Positions 1 through 8,794 are shown, numbered from the stretch's first letter. The stretch: DNA of 64,000 bases from Rhizobium lusitanum (GCF_014189535.1 NZ_CP050308.1:3275001-3339000); one strand, 5' to 3'. Numbers and translations: made by a program. The notes: generated by a model not told the origin, from the sequence alone.

Positions 1-105
1 CAGGACTTCGCCTCGGGCGGGCGAGGGGACCTCGGTCTCGGTGAGGCTGAGAGGGGCATTGATGCCGACGGTGCCCAGTGTCCAGCGCCGCATGGTCTTC
101 GTCAT
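1..105 (-). CDS. Truncated N-terminus of a zinc-type (MDR) oxidoreductase-like protein
   Basis: The gene runs off the left edge; 35 N-terminal residues are visible, starting at the ATG complementary to 103-105. The stretch ending in ETEVPSPARGEVL resembles the first beta-strand of the medium-chain dehydrogenase/reductase (quinone reductase or alcohol dehydrogenase) family, where a 'P.P..GEVLV' pattern opens the GroES-like domain. No cofactor or zinc site is inside the window, so the substrate cannot be named. It is divergent from the LysR gene at 216, and the shared 110-bp spacer holds palindromes, so the LysR protein probably controls it. The family call rests on one motif. Confidence 0.5.
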   Translation of the reverse strand, partial: MTKTMRRWTLGTVGINAPLSLTETEVPSPARGEVL

Positions 106-144
106 AGTGATCTCCTGCGAGAAATTGAAAGCACGGAGGCCACT

Positions 145-177
145 ATATCGTTGCGCACTGGTCGCCAGTGGCGATAT
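145..177. promoter_or_regulatory. Nested palindromes between the oxidoreductase and LysR genes
   Basis: CACTGG-TCG-CCAGTG (156-170) is a perfect 6-3-6 inverted repeat. ATATCG (145-150) and CGATAT (172-177) flank it with a slightly shifted centre. Dyads of this size in a divergent spacer are typical LysR operators, and the likely ligand is the LysR protein encoded next door. This is inferred from position only. Confidence 0.5.
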
Positions 178-215
178 GATTTCCACTGACTGGTTCCTCT
201 TTGGAAACAATAGCG

Positions 216-1118
216 ATGAATGACATGCTCAACGGCATTCCGGAATTCGTGGAGGCGGTGGAGGCCGGCGGCTTCTCAGCGGCAGCGGCCCGCATGAACC
301 TGTCGCGCTCGGCGATCGGCAAGACCATCGCCAAGCTCGAGAGACGCCTGAGCGTTCGGCTATTTCACCGCACCACCCGCACGCAAAGCCTGACGGATGA
401 GGGCCAAGCCTTTTACGAGCGCTGCCGCCGGGCGCTGGACGAGATACAGTCGGGCGAGGCGATGCTGGAATCGGGCAAGCGCGAGGTGGCGGGACGCTTG
501 CGCATCTCGATGCCCGTGCTCTTCGGCCGCCGTTGTATCGCGCCGTTGCTGATGGAGCTTGCGCGTGCCCATCCGAACCTCGAACTCGATCTTTCGTTCA
601 GCGACCGGATTGTGGACTTGCTCGACGAGGGCTTCGATCTCGCCATCCGCAACGGCCCGCTGCGGGATAGCACCGGGCTGACGGCGCGCAGTGTGGCACG
701 GCATCGCATGGTGGTCTGCGCATCGCCCGCCTATCTCGCAAAGCGGGGGACACCGCAGGCGATCGCCGACCTCGAAGATCATGATCTCATCGCTTACGCG
801 CGCGCAGGCGAGGTGAAGAGCTGGACCTTCCCACAGGCCAATGGTGTCGACATCGAATATATGCCGAAGACGCGGCTGCGGTTCGACGATCTCGAGGTGA
901 TGGCCGATGCCGCCGCCGTTGGAATGGGAGCCGCGTTGCTACCCTGCTGGCTGATACGAAGTCAGGTGCTGGCCGGCAATCTTTCGACTGTGCTGACGGA
1001 TCTGTCCGGCCTGACCTTCCATGCCCATGCGGTCTGGCCGCAGACGCCGCACCTGCCGCTCAAGACCCGCGCGGTCATCGATCTGCTCGCCGCCCGGCTG
1101 CCGCAGGTCATGGAGTAA
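216..1118 (+). CDS. LysR family transcriptional regulator
   Basis: A 300-residue LysR-type regulator. The N-terminal winged helix-turn-helix (about residues 5-65) carries the classic FVEAVEAGGFSAAAARMNLSRSAIGKTIAKLE pattern in its first half, followed by RLFHRTTR. The rest is the two-lobed substrate-binding domain (about 90-295) with 'GRLRISMPVLFGR' at its start. I chose the ATG at 216, which opens directly on the HTH; a TTG at 201 would add five residues. It is divergent from the oxidoreductase at 1-105, the usual arrangement for a LysR regulator and its target. The subclass resembles regulators of small oxidoreductases, but the effector is unknown. Confidence 0.9.
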   Translation: MNDMLNGIPEFVEAVEAGGFSAAAARMNLSRSAIGKTIAKLERRLSVRLFHRTTRTQSLTDEGQAFYERCRRALDEIQSGEAMLESGKREVAGRLRISMPVLFGRRCIAPLLMELARAHPNLELDLSFSDRIVDLLDEGFDLAIRNGPLRDSTGLTARSVARHRMVVCASPAYLAKRGTPQAIADLEDHDLIAYARAGEVKSWTFPQANGVDIEYMPKTRLRFDDLEVMADAAAVGMGAALLPCWLIRSQVLAGNLSTVLTDLSGLTFHAHAVWPQTPHLPLKTRAVIDLLAARLPQVME

Positions 1119-1137
1119 CGGAAGGCGGCGGCTTCTA

Positions 1138-1440
1138 TTATCGTGGCAAGCGGGCACCATCGGCAAAGACCCGGTTCCAGACCAGGATTTGCACCGATTT
1201 CCGGAGCCCGGCGGACCAGAACGGATCCGCTTTCACCAGCCGGTCGACCTCGGCAGCTTCCTGTGCCTCGACAAGCCACAGGCCACCCGCAAACGCTTCG
1301 CCCTCTATACTGAGTGGGCCGGCCGTCTTGATGCGGGCCGCATTCGCCCGCAGGAAGTCGAAATGACGTTCCAGGTATTTCTGCCGTATCTCGGCGGCGT
1401 GGTGCCGATCGTCTTCAAACAAAACAGCGAATAATGTCAT
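1138..1440 (-). CDS. YciI-like domain protein
   Basis: A 100-residue protein beginning MTLFAVLFEDD and matching the YciI/YCII-related fold, a small ferredoxin-like dimer. Visible hallmarks are the N-terminal beta-strand with acidic residues, a His-containing helix (RHFDFLRAN), the 'AGPL' turn, and a C-terminal 'DPFWSAGL' segment in which the family usually has a 'DPf...gl' signature. Members are thought to act as small enzymes or accessory subunits, and no reaction is established for this one. An upstream in-frame extension to 1530 exists, but the ATG at 1440 fits the family length. It is divergent from the LysR gene at 1525. Confidence 0.75.
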   Translation of the reverse strand: MTLFAVLFEDDRHHAAEIRQKYLERHFDFLRANAARIKTAGPLSIEGEAFAGGLWLVEAQEAAEVDRLVKADPFWSAGLRKSVQILVWNRVFADGARLPR

Positions 1441-1475
1441 TGTAGCCTCCTTGCTGGACCTTCGGAGCCTATGGC

Positions 1476-1493
1476 TGCAATAATGCGATTGCA
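1476..1493. promoter_or_regulatory. Inverted repeat in the YciI/LysR spacer
   Basis: TGCAAT-AATGCG-ATTGCA is a perfect 6-6-6 dyad midway between the divergent starts at 1440 and 1525. It fits a LysR-type operator for the regulator that follows. No binding evidence is available. Confidence 0.4.
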
Positions 1494-1524
1494 TGCGGTA
1501 AGATTGCGGATAAAGGCTGCAAAA

Positions 1525-2399
1525 ATGCACGATATCGATTGGAACGATCTGCGCTATGTCCTCGCCGTGGCGCGGGGTGGCTCCTTTGCGGCGGCGAGCC
1601 GCGAGATCAAGACGGACGCGACGACGGTCGGCCGCCGCTTGCGCATATTGGAGGAAAGGCTCGGTGTAGCGCTCTTTCAGCGCGACGCGGGCGGCGTAAT
1701 GACGCCGACGCCTGTGGGCGAAATCGCCATCGCGCGGGCCGAGGCGGTCGAGGCGGAGGTGATGGCGCTTTCAGGGGCACTGGAGGCCGCGGATATCACG
1801 GCACTCGGCAAGGTGCGCCTGACGGCGCCGCCTTCCTTCATCAGCCGCTTGTTGATCCCGGCTGCGGCCGAGCTTCTGTCGCAGCATTCCGGGCTGCAGC
1901 TCGAACTCATCGGCGATGCCCGTAATTTCAATCTGACCCGCCGCGAGGCCGATATGGCGATCCGGCTTGCCCGGCCTGCCGATATCGCCAACAGCAAAGT
2001 CGTGGCGCGGAGGATCGCGAGCCTTGACTACGCAATCTACGTCGCAGCCGGGAAACAGGGCGATGGGGAAAGGCTTCCCTGGCTGGTCTATGAGGAGGGG
2101 ATGATGCATTTGCCGCACGCCCGCTGGATTGCCGCGCAGGCGGAAAAATCAGGCGGCAGCGCTCTCGCCGTGAATGATGCGGAAGCCCTGCTTCAGGCTG
2201 CCGTCGCCGGATTGGGGCGGGCACTACTACCCACAATTCTGGTCGAGCGCGTCGGGGGCTTTATCGCGTTGAAACCGACGACAAGAGCTTGCCGGTGCGG
2301 GAAGTATGGCTGCTGACCCATGCCGAGCTTCGAAACGCCGCCCGCATTCGGGCGGTTGCCACATGGCTGGACCAGGTATTGCATCGCCCAAAGGCCTAG
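1525..2399 (+). pseudogene. LysR family regulator with a C-terminal frameshift
   Basis: The frame opens MHDIDWNDLRYVLAVARGG and carries an HTH (about residues 3-62) and most of the LysR effector-binding domain. After codon 'VGG' the frame leaves family-like sequence and stops at 2316 with a Cys/Arg-rich tail. Adding one G to the five-G run at 2254-2258 restores a normal LysR ending, reading VGGLYRVETDDKSLP and on to ATWLDQVLHRPKA with a stop at 2397-2399. The gene is therefore either a real single-base-deletion pseudogene or a homopolymer sequencing error. With the frame corrected it would encode about 291 residues. It is divergent from the YciI-like gene, its probable target. Confidence 0.8.
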
Positions 2400-2450
2400 C
2401 GGCGATGAGAGGCGACGGAAATGCCGCCCCTCGTTCTGTTTCAATCCGGT

Positions 2451-2825
2451 TTATTTGCCGTGCGTCTTCAGCCAGGCATTCATGCCCTTGATTTCGGCTT
2501 CCTGCGCCTTGATGACGTTTTCCGCCAGTTTGCGCAGTTCAGGATCCTTGCCGTATTTGAGCTCGATCTTGGCCATGTCGATGGCGCCCTGATGATGCGG
2601 GATCATGCCACGGACGAAATCCGTGTCGGCATCGCCGCTATAGGTGATCATCATGTTGCTGTGCATCTTGCCCATGGCATCGTTGAATGCCTTGCTGGAC
2701 GCGCCCTGGTCGCCCATCGGCTTGCTCATGTCCATGTTATGCATGTCTTCGGCAAGGGCGGGGATGGAGAAGGCGAGCGCGAGAGCGAGAGCGCCGGCGA
2801 GGATGATGGATTTGGAAATAGACAT
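2451..2825 (-). CDS. DUF305 (CopM-like) periplasmic protein
   Basis: A 124-residue protein with a clear signal peptide (SKSIILAGALALALAFSIPALA, cleavage after about residue 25), then a Met/His-rich stretch and the DUF305 four-helix bundle. The diagnostic 'MIPHHQGAIDMAKIEL' is present, with 'MKMHSNMM'-like Met/His clusters nearby. DUF305 proteins such as CopM bind copper in the periplasm. The protein is short for the family and has a single domain. The gene to its right, 80 bp upstream on the same strand, is another Met/His/Cys-rich secreted protein, so the two probably form a small metal-handling unit. Confidence 0.88.
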   Translation of the reverse strand: MSISKSIILAGALALALAFSIPALAEDMHNMDMSKPMGDQGASSKAFNDAMGKMHSNMMITYSGDADTDFVRGMIPHHQGAIDMAKIELKYGKDPELRKLAENVIKAQEAEIKGMNAWLKTHGK

Positions 2826-2905
2826 GTGAGTTCCTTCCGTTTCAAAACGGTATCTGAGTTTCTGGCGAAGGATCGCTTCGCAAGTGGGATGAAGTCAGAT
2901 GCGTA

Positions 2906-3283
2906 TCAGGTGAAGCGGGGAGGGGGTGCCGTCGGCGCGGGGCGGGAATCGGCGAGCCGTTGACCATGCGTGGGTGCCGGATAGGAGAATGCCAGCACAC
3001 GGCCGTCATCCAGCGTCAGCGCAGGCGCAACAGCAAGACAGGCCGCGCAGGACGGTACATGCGCCATGCCGCCGGCGCAGGGATTGTCCGGTTTCTCGTC
3101 GGGGATCACGGAGTCGGCGTGCATGGCCATCGAACCATGATCCATGCCGGCCATTGCGTTATCCTCGGCCATGCTTACAGCAACCGGCATCTCGGCATCG
3201 CAAATCGGGCAGGCCGCCAGTGCGGGCATGGCACCGTAGATCAGCCAGGCAATCAGCATTGTCAGAGTGGCGAAGACGCGCAT
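2906..3283 (-). CDS. Small secreted Met/His/Cys-rich protein, probably metal-related
   Basis: A 125-residue protein with a signal peptide (MRVFATLTMLIAWLIYGAMPALA, cleavage near residue 23). The mature part starts with ACPICDAE (a CxxC), then 'AMAGMDHGSMAMHAD', a Met/His motif of the sort seen in copper-binding proteins, then a second CxxC (SCAAC). It ends in a Pro-rich tail. The layout resembles DUF2946-like copper-associated proteins, but I cannot assign a family firmly. It lies just upstream of the DUF305 gene on the same strand and likely shares its promoter. A 13-bp palindrome sits 35 bp upstream of the start. Confidence 0.7.
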   Translation of the reverse strand: MRVFATLTMLIAWLIYGAMPALAACPICDAEMPVAVSMAEDNAMAGMDHGSMAMHADSVIPDEKPDNPCAGGMAHVPSCAACLAVAPALTLDDGRVLAFSYPAPTHGQRLADSRPAPTAPPPRFT

Positions 3284-3317
3284 GGGTAAACCCTAAGTGC
3301 ATGCCCGTGAAAGGCAA

Positions 3318-3330
3318 GTGCAAATTGCAC
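3318..3330. promoter_or_regulatory. Palindrome upstream of the copper-type gene pair
   Basis: GTGCAA-A-TTGCAC is a perfect 13-bp palindrome, 35 bp upstream of the ATG of the gene ending at 3283 (minus strand). It is a plausible repressor site. It does not look like a CueR operator. Confidence 0.4.
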
Positions 3331-3351
3331 TGCACCGATCCTGGCGCGGTA

Positions 3352-3882
3352 TCAAGGCAGCAATTTGACCTCTTCCAGGATTTCGACAGGGGGAAATCCG
3401 ATGCAATCGGCAACATCGAACGTCACGGCAAATCTTGCCGATGTTTCAGCCGCCCATCTCAGCGCCGCCGTCGCCGCCTCCTTCGGAATGCTCATGGCGA
3501 TCGTGCAATGCGGTTGCCAATGGCCGGGGCGATAATGCTCATGACACAACATAGGATCAATCTCCTGATGAATGGCCTGGTGCATGCGGCGCAAGGCGCT
3601 GTCATCGACCGGGCGTGCCCAAAGCACCAGCGTCTGATTTGGAAAATGGTGGATGCCTGCAAATTCAACTGAAAGTGTCGGCATGTCGCGAAAGATCTTG
3701 CGCACGGCCTTAAGAGGCAGTTCCGGTGCGATGCCTCCGTAGATGGCAAGCGTCAGATGCGGCGGGTAGTTCAAAGCCTGCATCGATGGGACGGTTTCGA
3801 AGCGGCTTGCCTCGCGCCAGAGATCGAGAACCGGGTTGGCGGTATCGTTCGTGCATTTCAGGCTGATTGCGTAGGCCGTCAC
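3352..3882 (-). CDS. 2'-5' RNA ligase / LigT-like phosphoesterase
   Basis: A 176-residue protein of the 2H phosphoesterase superfamily. Both catalytic HxT/S motifs are visible: HLTL (residues about 42-45) and HCTI (about 127-130), spaced as in LigT/ThpR proteins. In this family the two histidines act as acid and base on 2',3'-cyclic phosphates or 2'-5' linkages in RNA. The physiological substrate in rhizobia is unknown. It stands alone on the minus strand, divergent from hisS, and reads to 'FPPVEILEEVKLLP' at its C-terminus. Confidence 0.8.
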   Translation of the reverse strand: MTAYAISLKCTNDTANPVLDLWREASRFETVPSMQALNYPPHLTLAIYGGIAPELPLKAVRKIFRDMPTLSVEFAGIHHFPNQTLVLWARPVDDSALRRMHQAIHQEIDPMLCHEHYRPGHWQPHCTIAMSIPKEAATAALRWAAETSARFAVTFDVADCIGFPPVEILEEVKLLP

Positions 3883-4005
3883 TTTTCTATCCTTGATCTT
3901 CGGTCACTGTCGGTTTTGTCGAACGACATCATACAACAATCCTTGCCGCATCCCGCTGTATCCGCTAGTTAACCGCCACTGTTCCCGTACCGGATTATCC
4001 AGCAA

Positions 4006-5520
4006 ATGAGCGACAAACAGAAGAAACCACAAAAGCTCAAGGCCCGCCTGCCGCGTGGCTTTGTCGATCGTTCGGCGAGCGATATTCGCGCCGTCAACGA
4101 GATGACCGCAAAGATCCGGGCTGTCTATGAGCATTATGGCTTCGATCCGGTCGAAACGCCGCTGTTCGAATATACCGATGCGCTCGGCAAATTCCTGCCT
4201 GATAGCGACCGCCCGAACGAGGGTGTGTTCTCGCTGCAGGATGACGACGAGCAGTGGATGTCGCTGCGCTACGACTTGACGGCGCCGCTTGCCCGCCATG
4301 TGGCTGAGAATTTCAACGAGATCCAGTTGCCCTACCGCACCTATCGTGCCGGCTATGTCTTCCGCAACGAAAAGCCCGGTCCGGGCCGCTTCCGCCAGTT
4401 CATGCAGTTCGATGCCGACACCGTCGGTGCGCCGGGCGTGCAGGCTGACGCCGAAATGTGCATGATGATGTCCGACACGCTGGAAGCGCTCGGCATCAAG
4501 CGCGGCGACTATGTGATCCGCGTCAATAATCGCAAGGTTCTGGATGGCGTGCTGGAAGCCATCGGCCTCGGAGGCGACGACAAGGCCGGCCAGCGTCTGA
4601 ATGTGCTGCGCGCTATCGACAAGCTCGACAAGTTCGGCCCGGAAGGGGTCGCGCTGCTGCTCGGTCCCGGCCGCAAGGACGAATCCGGTGATTTCACCAA
4701 GGGCGCCGGGCTCAATACCGAGCAGATCGGCAAGGTGCTCTTCTTCGTCGGTATCAAGGATTATGCTGAAAGCGCTGTCCAGCTCGCCGAGTTGGTCGCC
4801 GGCACGTCCAAAGGCGGCGAAGGCGTGGAGGAGTTGAACTTCATCGGCAGCCTCGTCACCAGCGCCGGCTATCAGTCCGACCGCATTAAGATCGATCCCT
4901 CCGTCGTGCGCGGCCTCGAATATTACACCGGCCCCGTCTACGAGGCCGAACTGATGTTCGATGTCACCAACGAAAAGGGTGAGAAGGTCGTCTTCGGCTC
5001 CGTCGGCGGTGGCGGACGCTATGATGGGCTCGTCTCGCGCTTCATGGGTCAGCCGGTTCCAGCGACGGGCTTCTCCATCGGCGTATCGCGCCTGATGACG
5101 GCGCTGAAAAATCTTGGCAAGCTTGGTCAGGACGAGGTGATCGCGCCCGTGCTCGTCACCGTCATGGACGGCGATGTCGAGGCCATGGGCCGTTACCAGC
5201 GCTTCACGCAGCAGCTGCGCGCCGCCGGCATTCGTGCCGAGATGTTCCAGGGCAATTGGAAGAAGTTCGGCAACCAGCTGAAATATGCCGACCGCCGCGG
5301 CTGCCCCATCGCCATCATCCAGGGTGGCGACGAGCGCGCAGAGGGCGTCGTGCAACTCAAGGACCTGATCGAAGGCAAGCGCCTCTCCGGTGAAATCGAG
5401 GACAATGCCAGCTGGCGCGAAGCCCGCGTTGCGCAGGAGATGGTGCCCGAGGCCGATCTGGTCACCAAGGTGCAGGCGATTTTGGCGGCGCAGGCAGAAG
5501 ATCGCAAGAGGGCGGAATAA
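4006..5520 (+). CDS. hisS: Histidyl-tRNA synthetase
   Basis: A class II aminoacyl-tRNA synthetase that charges tRNA-His with histidine in the cytoplasm. At 504 residues it is longer than the E. coli enzyme, as is usual for rhizobia. Visible motifs are motif 2 ([17 protein letters not shown]), the histidine-binding '[14 protein letters not shown]', and motif 3 '[12 protein letters not shown]'. The C-terminal anticodon-binding domain follows (about 400-490). No good Shine-Dalgarno is seen before ATG 4006. hisZ starts at the very next base after the stop, so hisS, hisZ and hisG form one tightly coupled unit linking histidine use and synthesis. Confidence 0.97.
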   Translation: MSDKQKKPQKLKARLPRGFVDRSASDIRAVNEMTAKIRAVYEHYGFDPVETPLFEYTDALGKFLPDSDRPNEGVFSLQDDDEQWMSLRYDLTAPLARHVAENFNEIQLPYRTYRAGYVFRNEKPGPGRFRQFMQFDADTVGAPGVQADAEMCMMMSDTLEALGIKRGDYVIRVNNRKVLDGVLEAIGLGGDDKAGQRLNVLRAIDKLDKFGPEGVALLLGPGRKDESGDFTKGAGLNTEQIGKVLFFVGIKDYAESAVQLAELVAGTSKGGEGVEELNFIGSLVTSAGYQSDRIKIDPSVVRGLEYYTGPVYEAELMFDVTNEKGEKVVFGSVGGGGRYDGLVSRFMGQPVPATGFSIGVSRLMTALKNLGKLGQDEVIAPVLVTVMDGDVEAMGRYQRFTQQLRAAGIRAEMFQGNWKKFGNQLKYADRRGCPIAIIQGGDERAEGVVQLKDLIEGKRLSGEIEDNASWREARVAQEMVPEADLVTKVQAILAAQAEDRKRAE

Positions 5521-6639
5521 ATGCCCCTGATCAATCTTCCCGATTTCGCCAATGATCTCATTGCTGAATTTGCCGCCCGCAGGACGGATCGGGTCGATAC
5601 GCCGATCATCCAGCCGGCCGAGCCGTTTCTCGACATGGCGGGCGAGGACTTGCGTCGTCGTATCTTCATGACCGAGAGCGAAACCGGCGCCAGCCTCTGC
5701 TTGCGTCCGGAATTCACCATTCCCGTCTGCTTGCAGCACATCGAGACCGCCACCGGCACGCCGAAGCGCTATTCCTATCTCGGCGAGATCTTTCGCCAGC
5801 GCCGCGAAGGCGGCCATGAGTTCTATCAGGCGGGGATCGAGGATCTCGGCGATCGCGATATCGCCAGCGCCGATGCCCGCGCCGTTGGCGACGCCATTGC
5901 CATTCTCAACCGGCTGGTGCCTGGCAAGGCACTGTCGGTGACGCTGGGCGATCAGGCCGTCTTCGAAGCCGTCGTCCAGGCGCTGGGCTTGCCGTCCGGC
6001 TGGCAGAAGCGGCTGATCCATGCCTTCGGCAACATGATGCAGCTCGAAACCCTACTGGCGCGGCTCGCAAGCCCGCAGCCGGTCACCGGGCTTGATCCGC
6101 ATGCGCTCGATTTCCTGACGCGCGGCGACGAGCAAGGGCTGGTCATGCATATCGACAGCACCATGCAGGCGACGGGTTATTCCACCAATGCCAGCCGCTC
6201 GCCGCTGGAGATCGCCCGCCGCCTGCGCGAAAAGCTGGTCTTGTCGGAAACCCGTCTCGACGACGAGGCTTTCCGCGTCCTGGAAGAGTTCCTGTCGTTG
6301 AGCGTGCCGCTTGCCGACGCCTCCTCGGCGCTGGCCGGATTTGCCGATGCGGCGGGGATCAAGCTTGGCAATGCCCTTGAGCGCTTCGACGCCCGCGTCG
6401 CTGCCCTTGCCAATGCCGGCGTCGATGCAACCCTTATCGACTATCGCGCCGCCTTCGGCCGTCCGCTCGATTATTATACCGGCCTCGTTTTCGAGGTGAC
6501 GGTAGAAGGATCCGCGGCGGTGCTCGTCGGTGGCGGTCGTTTCGACCGGCTGCTGACGCTGCTCGGCGCAAAAGATCACATCCCGGCCGTCGGCTTCGCG
6601 CTTTGGCTCGACCGGATCGAAACCGCGAGGGCGGCCTGA
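5521..6639 (+). CDS. hisZ: ATP phosphoribosyltransferase regulatory subunit HisZ
   Basis: A 372-residue paralogue of histidyl-tRNA synthetase that lacks the anticodon-binding domain. It keeps class II core traces ('[20 protein letters not shown]', '[10 protein letters not shown]', 'GGGRFDRL'). HisZ does not aminoacylate; it assembles with the short form of HisG into an octamer, which it activates and makes histidine-sensitive. The gene abuts hisS with no gap and overlaps hisG by one base (TGATG at 6637-6641), indicating translational coupling. Partnership with hisG is supported by the short HisG encoded next. Confidence 0.95.
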   Translation: MPLINLPDFANDLIAEFAARRTDRVDTPIIQPAEPFLDMAGEDLRRRIFMTESETGASLCLRPEFTIPVCLQHIETATGTPKRYSYLGEIFRQRREGGHEFYQAGIEDLGDRDIASADARAVGDAIAILNRLVPGKALSVTLGDQAVFEAVVQALGLPSGWQKRLIHAFGNMMQLETLLARLASPQPVTGLDPHALDFLTRGDEQGLVMHIDSTMQATGYSTNASRSPLEIARRLREKLVLSETRLDDEAFRVLEEFLSLSVPLADASSALAGFADAAGIKLGNALERFDARVAALANAGVDATLIDYRAAFGRPLDYYTGLVFEVTVEGSAAVLVGGGRFDRLLTLLGAKDHIPAVGFALWLDRIETARAA

Positions 6640-7352
6640 TGACCATTACCATTGCGCTTCCCTCCAAGGGCCGGATGAAGGACGATTGCTCCGCCATCTT
6701 CGAACGCGCCGGCATGCCCATCGTCGCCGTCGGCAACGACCGCTCCTATCGCGGCCGGGTCGAGGGGTGGGATGATGTCGAGGTAGCTTTCCTGTCAGCC
6801 TCGGAAATCTCGCGCGAGATCGGCAATGGCAGCGTCGATTTCGGCGTTACCGGCGAGGATCTGGTGCGTGAAGGCCTGGCGGATGCCGACCGGCGCGTCG
6901 AGTTTTGCGCCCGCCTCGGCTTCGGCCATGCCGATGTCGTGGTGGCCGTGCCGGATATCTGGCTTGATGTCGATACCATGGCCGATCTCGGCGATGTCGC
7001 CGCCGATTTCCGCACCCGCCACGGCCGCAGGCTGACGGTCGCCACCAAATACTGGCGGCTGACACAGCAGTTCTTCTCCAGCCAGCACGGCATCCAGCTC
7101 TATCGCATCGTCGAGAGCCTTGGGGCGACCGAAGGCGCGCCGGCCTCGGGCTCGGCCGATATCATCGTCGACATCACGTCCACCGGCTCGACGCTGAAGG
7201 CGAACCATCTGAAGATCCTCTCCGACGGCACCATCCTGCGCTCGGAGGCCTGCCTGGTTCGCGCGCGCAAGGAGAGCCATGAGGGCGATCCTATGGTTCA
7301 GCGCATCATCGCTGCGGTGCAAAACGCCGGACCAAAGAGCAACGGTGCTTGA
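6639..7352 (+). CDS. hisG: ATP phosphoribosyltransferase, short form
   Basis: Catalyses the first step of histidine biosynthesis, joining ATP and PRPP. The protein is 237 residues, the short HisG type that lacks the C-terminal ACT-like regulatory domain and needs HisZ. It starts [15 protein letters not shown], with the expected 'GVTGEDLV' and the PRPP-binding '[18 protein letters not shown]' loop near residues 165-185. The start at 6639 overlaps the hisZ stop; a longer in-frame start at 6603 lies inside hisZ and is rejected. This is the last gene of the hisSZG unit. Confidence 0.96.
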   Translation: MTITIALPSKGRMKDDCSAIFERAGMPIVAVGNDRSYRGRVEGWDDVEVAFLSASEISREIGNGSVDFGVTGEDLVREGLADADRRVEFCARLGFGHADVVVAVPDIWLDVDTMADLGDVAADFRTRHGRRLTVATKYWRLTQQFFSSQHGIQLYRIVESLGATEGAPASGSADIIVDITSTGSTLKANHLKILSDGTILRSEACLVRARKESHEGDPMVQRIIAAVQNAGPKSNGA

Positions 7353-7429
7353 CGGAAAAGGCCGTTGCTTTCCTGCTCACTCCCGGCTGACGCGTGGCGA
7401 GGCTGTCCGTAGATGCGGCGTGTCAACCC

Positions 7430-7819
7430 TCAGGCCTCTCTGACATTCTCATAGCCAGCCGCCTTCGCCGCCTTCATAAGCTTGCGGTCGAAGGTGACGA
7501 AGCCCTCGCAATGCGCCGATCGGCCGAGATGCAGGGCGTCGGCGAAATCCAACCCTTTTTCGGCCAGTTCGAGTGCTGCCGCGACAAGGGCGGCGTCCTC
7601 TACCGTCACAGTGGGAAGGCCACCGAAGGCTCTCAGCGCACCGGCCACATCGGTCGGGCGAAAGCCATATGCGCTGCGCAGCACCCATTCGACTTCCAGA
7701 ATGACGGTAGCGGCCACGAACACGGCCTCGCCGTCAACGATTCTGCGAGCACGGGGGGATTGTTCGGGATGATCGCCGGTCAGATAGCGGACGATCAGAT
7801 TGGTATCAATCGCGATCAT
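7430..7819 (-). CDS. PIN-domain ribonuclease toxin, VapC-like
   Basis: A 129-residue PIN-domain protein starting MIAIDTNLIVRYLTGD. The acidic active-site residues are visible: Asp5 in 'IDTNLIVRYL', the Glu in 'LEVEWVLRSAYG', and the Asp in 'DFADALHL', with a C-terminal 'FVTFDRK'. PIN toxins of VapBC modules cleave tRNA or other RNAs when freed from their antitoxin. The start overlaps the 3' end of the antitoxin gene by 14 bp, a typical toxin-antitoxin arrangement. The longer reading frame to 7909 would run deep into the antitoxin gene and is rejected. Confidence 0.88.
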   Translation of the reverse strand: MIAIDTNLIVRYLTGDHPEQSPRARRIVDGEAVFVAATVILEVEWVLRSAYGFRPTDVAGALRAFGGLPTVTVEDAALVAAALELAEKGLDFADALHLGRSAHCEGFVTFDRKLMKAAKAAGYENVREA

Positions 7820-8081
7820 GGCGGCGTCGGGCTTCGGCCAGCACACCGGCCTCCATATCTTCGAGGGATTTTGGCTCGCCTTTGAAGGGCAGCAGTCCGA
7901 ATACCTCATCCGGCCGCGTCGCGGCGAAGGCGGGTGCCCGCTTCAACAGCACGCCGTCTGCGGTTTCCTCGACGATCAGCCGCGTACCGGTATCCCATTC
8001 CCGCCGCTGGCGTATGGCTTTCGGCAGGATGACCTGCCCCTTGGTCGAGACCGTCGTGATGATCTGTTCGGTATGCGCCAT
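7806..8081 (-). CDS. AbrB/MazE-fold antitoxin, VapB-like
   Basis: A 91-residue protein with an N-terminal swapped-hairpin AbrB DNA-binding domain: 'TTVSTKGQVILPKAIRQR' is the hallmark 'S.KGQ..iPk.iR' signature (about residues 9-27). The C-terminal half (DEVFGLLPFKGEPKSLEDM) probably wraps the PIN toxin encoded downstream, overlapping by 14 bp. Such antitoxins also repress their own operon. The ATG at 8081 was chosen over 8090 because it opens closer to the domain; either is possible. There is a short spacer of about 150 bp to the doxX gene, with a terminator in between. Confidence 0.88.
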   Translation of the reverse strand: MAHTEQIITTVSTKGQVILPKAIRQRREWDTGTRLIVEETADGVLLKRAPAFAATRPDEVFGLLPFKGEPKSLEDMEAGVLAEARRRHDRD

Positions 8082-8171
8082 CGGCCTCAATCTCTGATGT
8101 AAGACAAGAGTAAGATAGACCCGATTGTCTCATGCTTCAAGGCCGCATCTCGCTTCATTGATATCGACACG

Positions 8172-8203
8172 AAAAAGCCCGCCGTGGAAACGGCGGGATT
8201 TTT
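8172..8203 (-). terminator. Rho-independent terminator of the doxX gene
   Basis: Stem CCCGCCG (8178-8184) pairs with CGGCGGG (8191-8197) around a six-base loop. A-runs on one side and T-runs on the other give T tracts in both directions, so it can also act on the opposite strand. Confidence 0.85.
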
Positions 8204-8227
8204 TAGCTCTGCGAAGTACCTGAACGA

Positions 8228-8671
8228 TCAGGCAGCAGCGTAGACACCGCGGCGTGCGTCGAGCGAGTAGACGCCCGGGCCGTTGGTGGCGAGCATGATG
8301 TAGGCGCCGGCCAGCGTGACGTTCTTCAGGAAGTTGACGAAGTTCAGGCCGTTGATCCAGCCATTGGCGGCGGCCGGGAAGTCCGGAACGTTGACGGTCG
8401 GCAGATGGAAGACAATGCCGGTGAAGATGCAGAATGCGGCAAGCAGCCAGCCGACGATGCGGATCTGGAAGCCGAGGAGAACGCAGACGCCGGTGATGAA
8501 TTCGAAGGCGCCGGCGAGGTAGGTGAGAAGCGTAGCGCCGGGCATACCGGCGCCAGCGATCATGCCGGCGGTGCCTGCCGGATCGGTCAGCTTGCCGAAG
8601 CCAGCGAAGATGAACATGAAGGCGAGCAGGATGCGCGCCACGAGGATGATGATATTATTGGTGTTGGACAT
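8228..8671 (-). CDS. DoxX family membrane protein
   Basis: A 147-residue integral membrane protein with four predicted hydrophobic segments. It shows the DoxX signature: an N-terminal 'LVARILLAFMFIFAGFGKLTDP' helix, then 'FEFITGVCVLLGF', 'LAAFCIFTGIVFHLP' and a C-terminal 'FLKNVTLAGAYIMLA'. DoxX-like proteins sit in the inner membrane, and some associate with oxidative-stress enzymes; the exact function here is unknown. The start at 8671 is supported by a GGAG seven bases upstream; longer in-frame starts lack a ribosome site. It is divergent from the glutathione S-transferase gene. Confidence 0.9.
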   Translation of the reverse strand: MSNTNNIIILVARILLAFMFIFAGFGKLTDPAGTAGMIAGAGMPGATLLTYLAGAFEFITGVCVLLGFQIRIVGWLLAAFCIFTGIVFHLPTVNVPDFPAAANGWINGLNFVNFLKNVTLAGAYIMLATNGPGVYSLDARRGVYAAA

Positions 8672-8774
8672 GACGGTCTCCATTAAGGGTGGTCGGCACC
8701 GAGAGTGACGATTTCTGTTGACCCTTATTCGCGATTTTGGCGTGATTGGAAAGGTAAACAACTGCGCACAATTA

Positions 8775-8794
8775 GTTCACTATTGTTGAACAAT
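8775..8794. promoter_or_regulatory. Overlapping palindromes between doxX and the GST gene
   Basis: ATTGTT-G-AACAAT (8782-8794) is a perfect 13-bp palindrome. GTTCA (8775-8779) and TGAAC (8787-8791) form a second, overlapping dyad. They lie in the 215-bp divergent spacer and suggest one repressor or activator controlling both genes, perhaps of MarR, HxlR or LysR type. Confidence 0.5.

Noticed and set aside
3904..6021. A long open frame (about 705 codons) antisense to hisS-hisZ
   Set aside because: Antisense to well-defined hisS/hisZ; its protein is repetitive and family-free. Such frames arise from GC-rich third positions.
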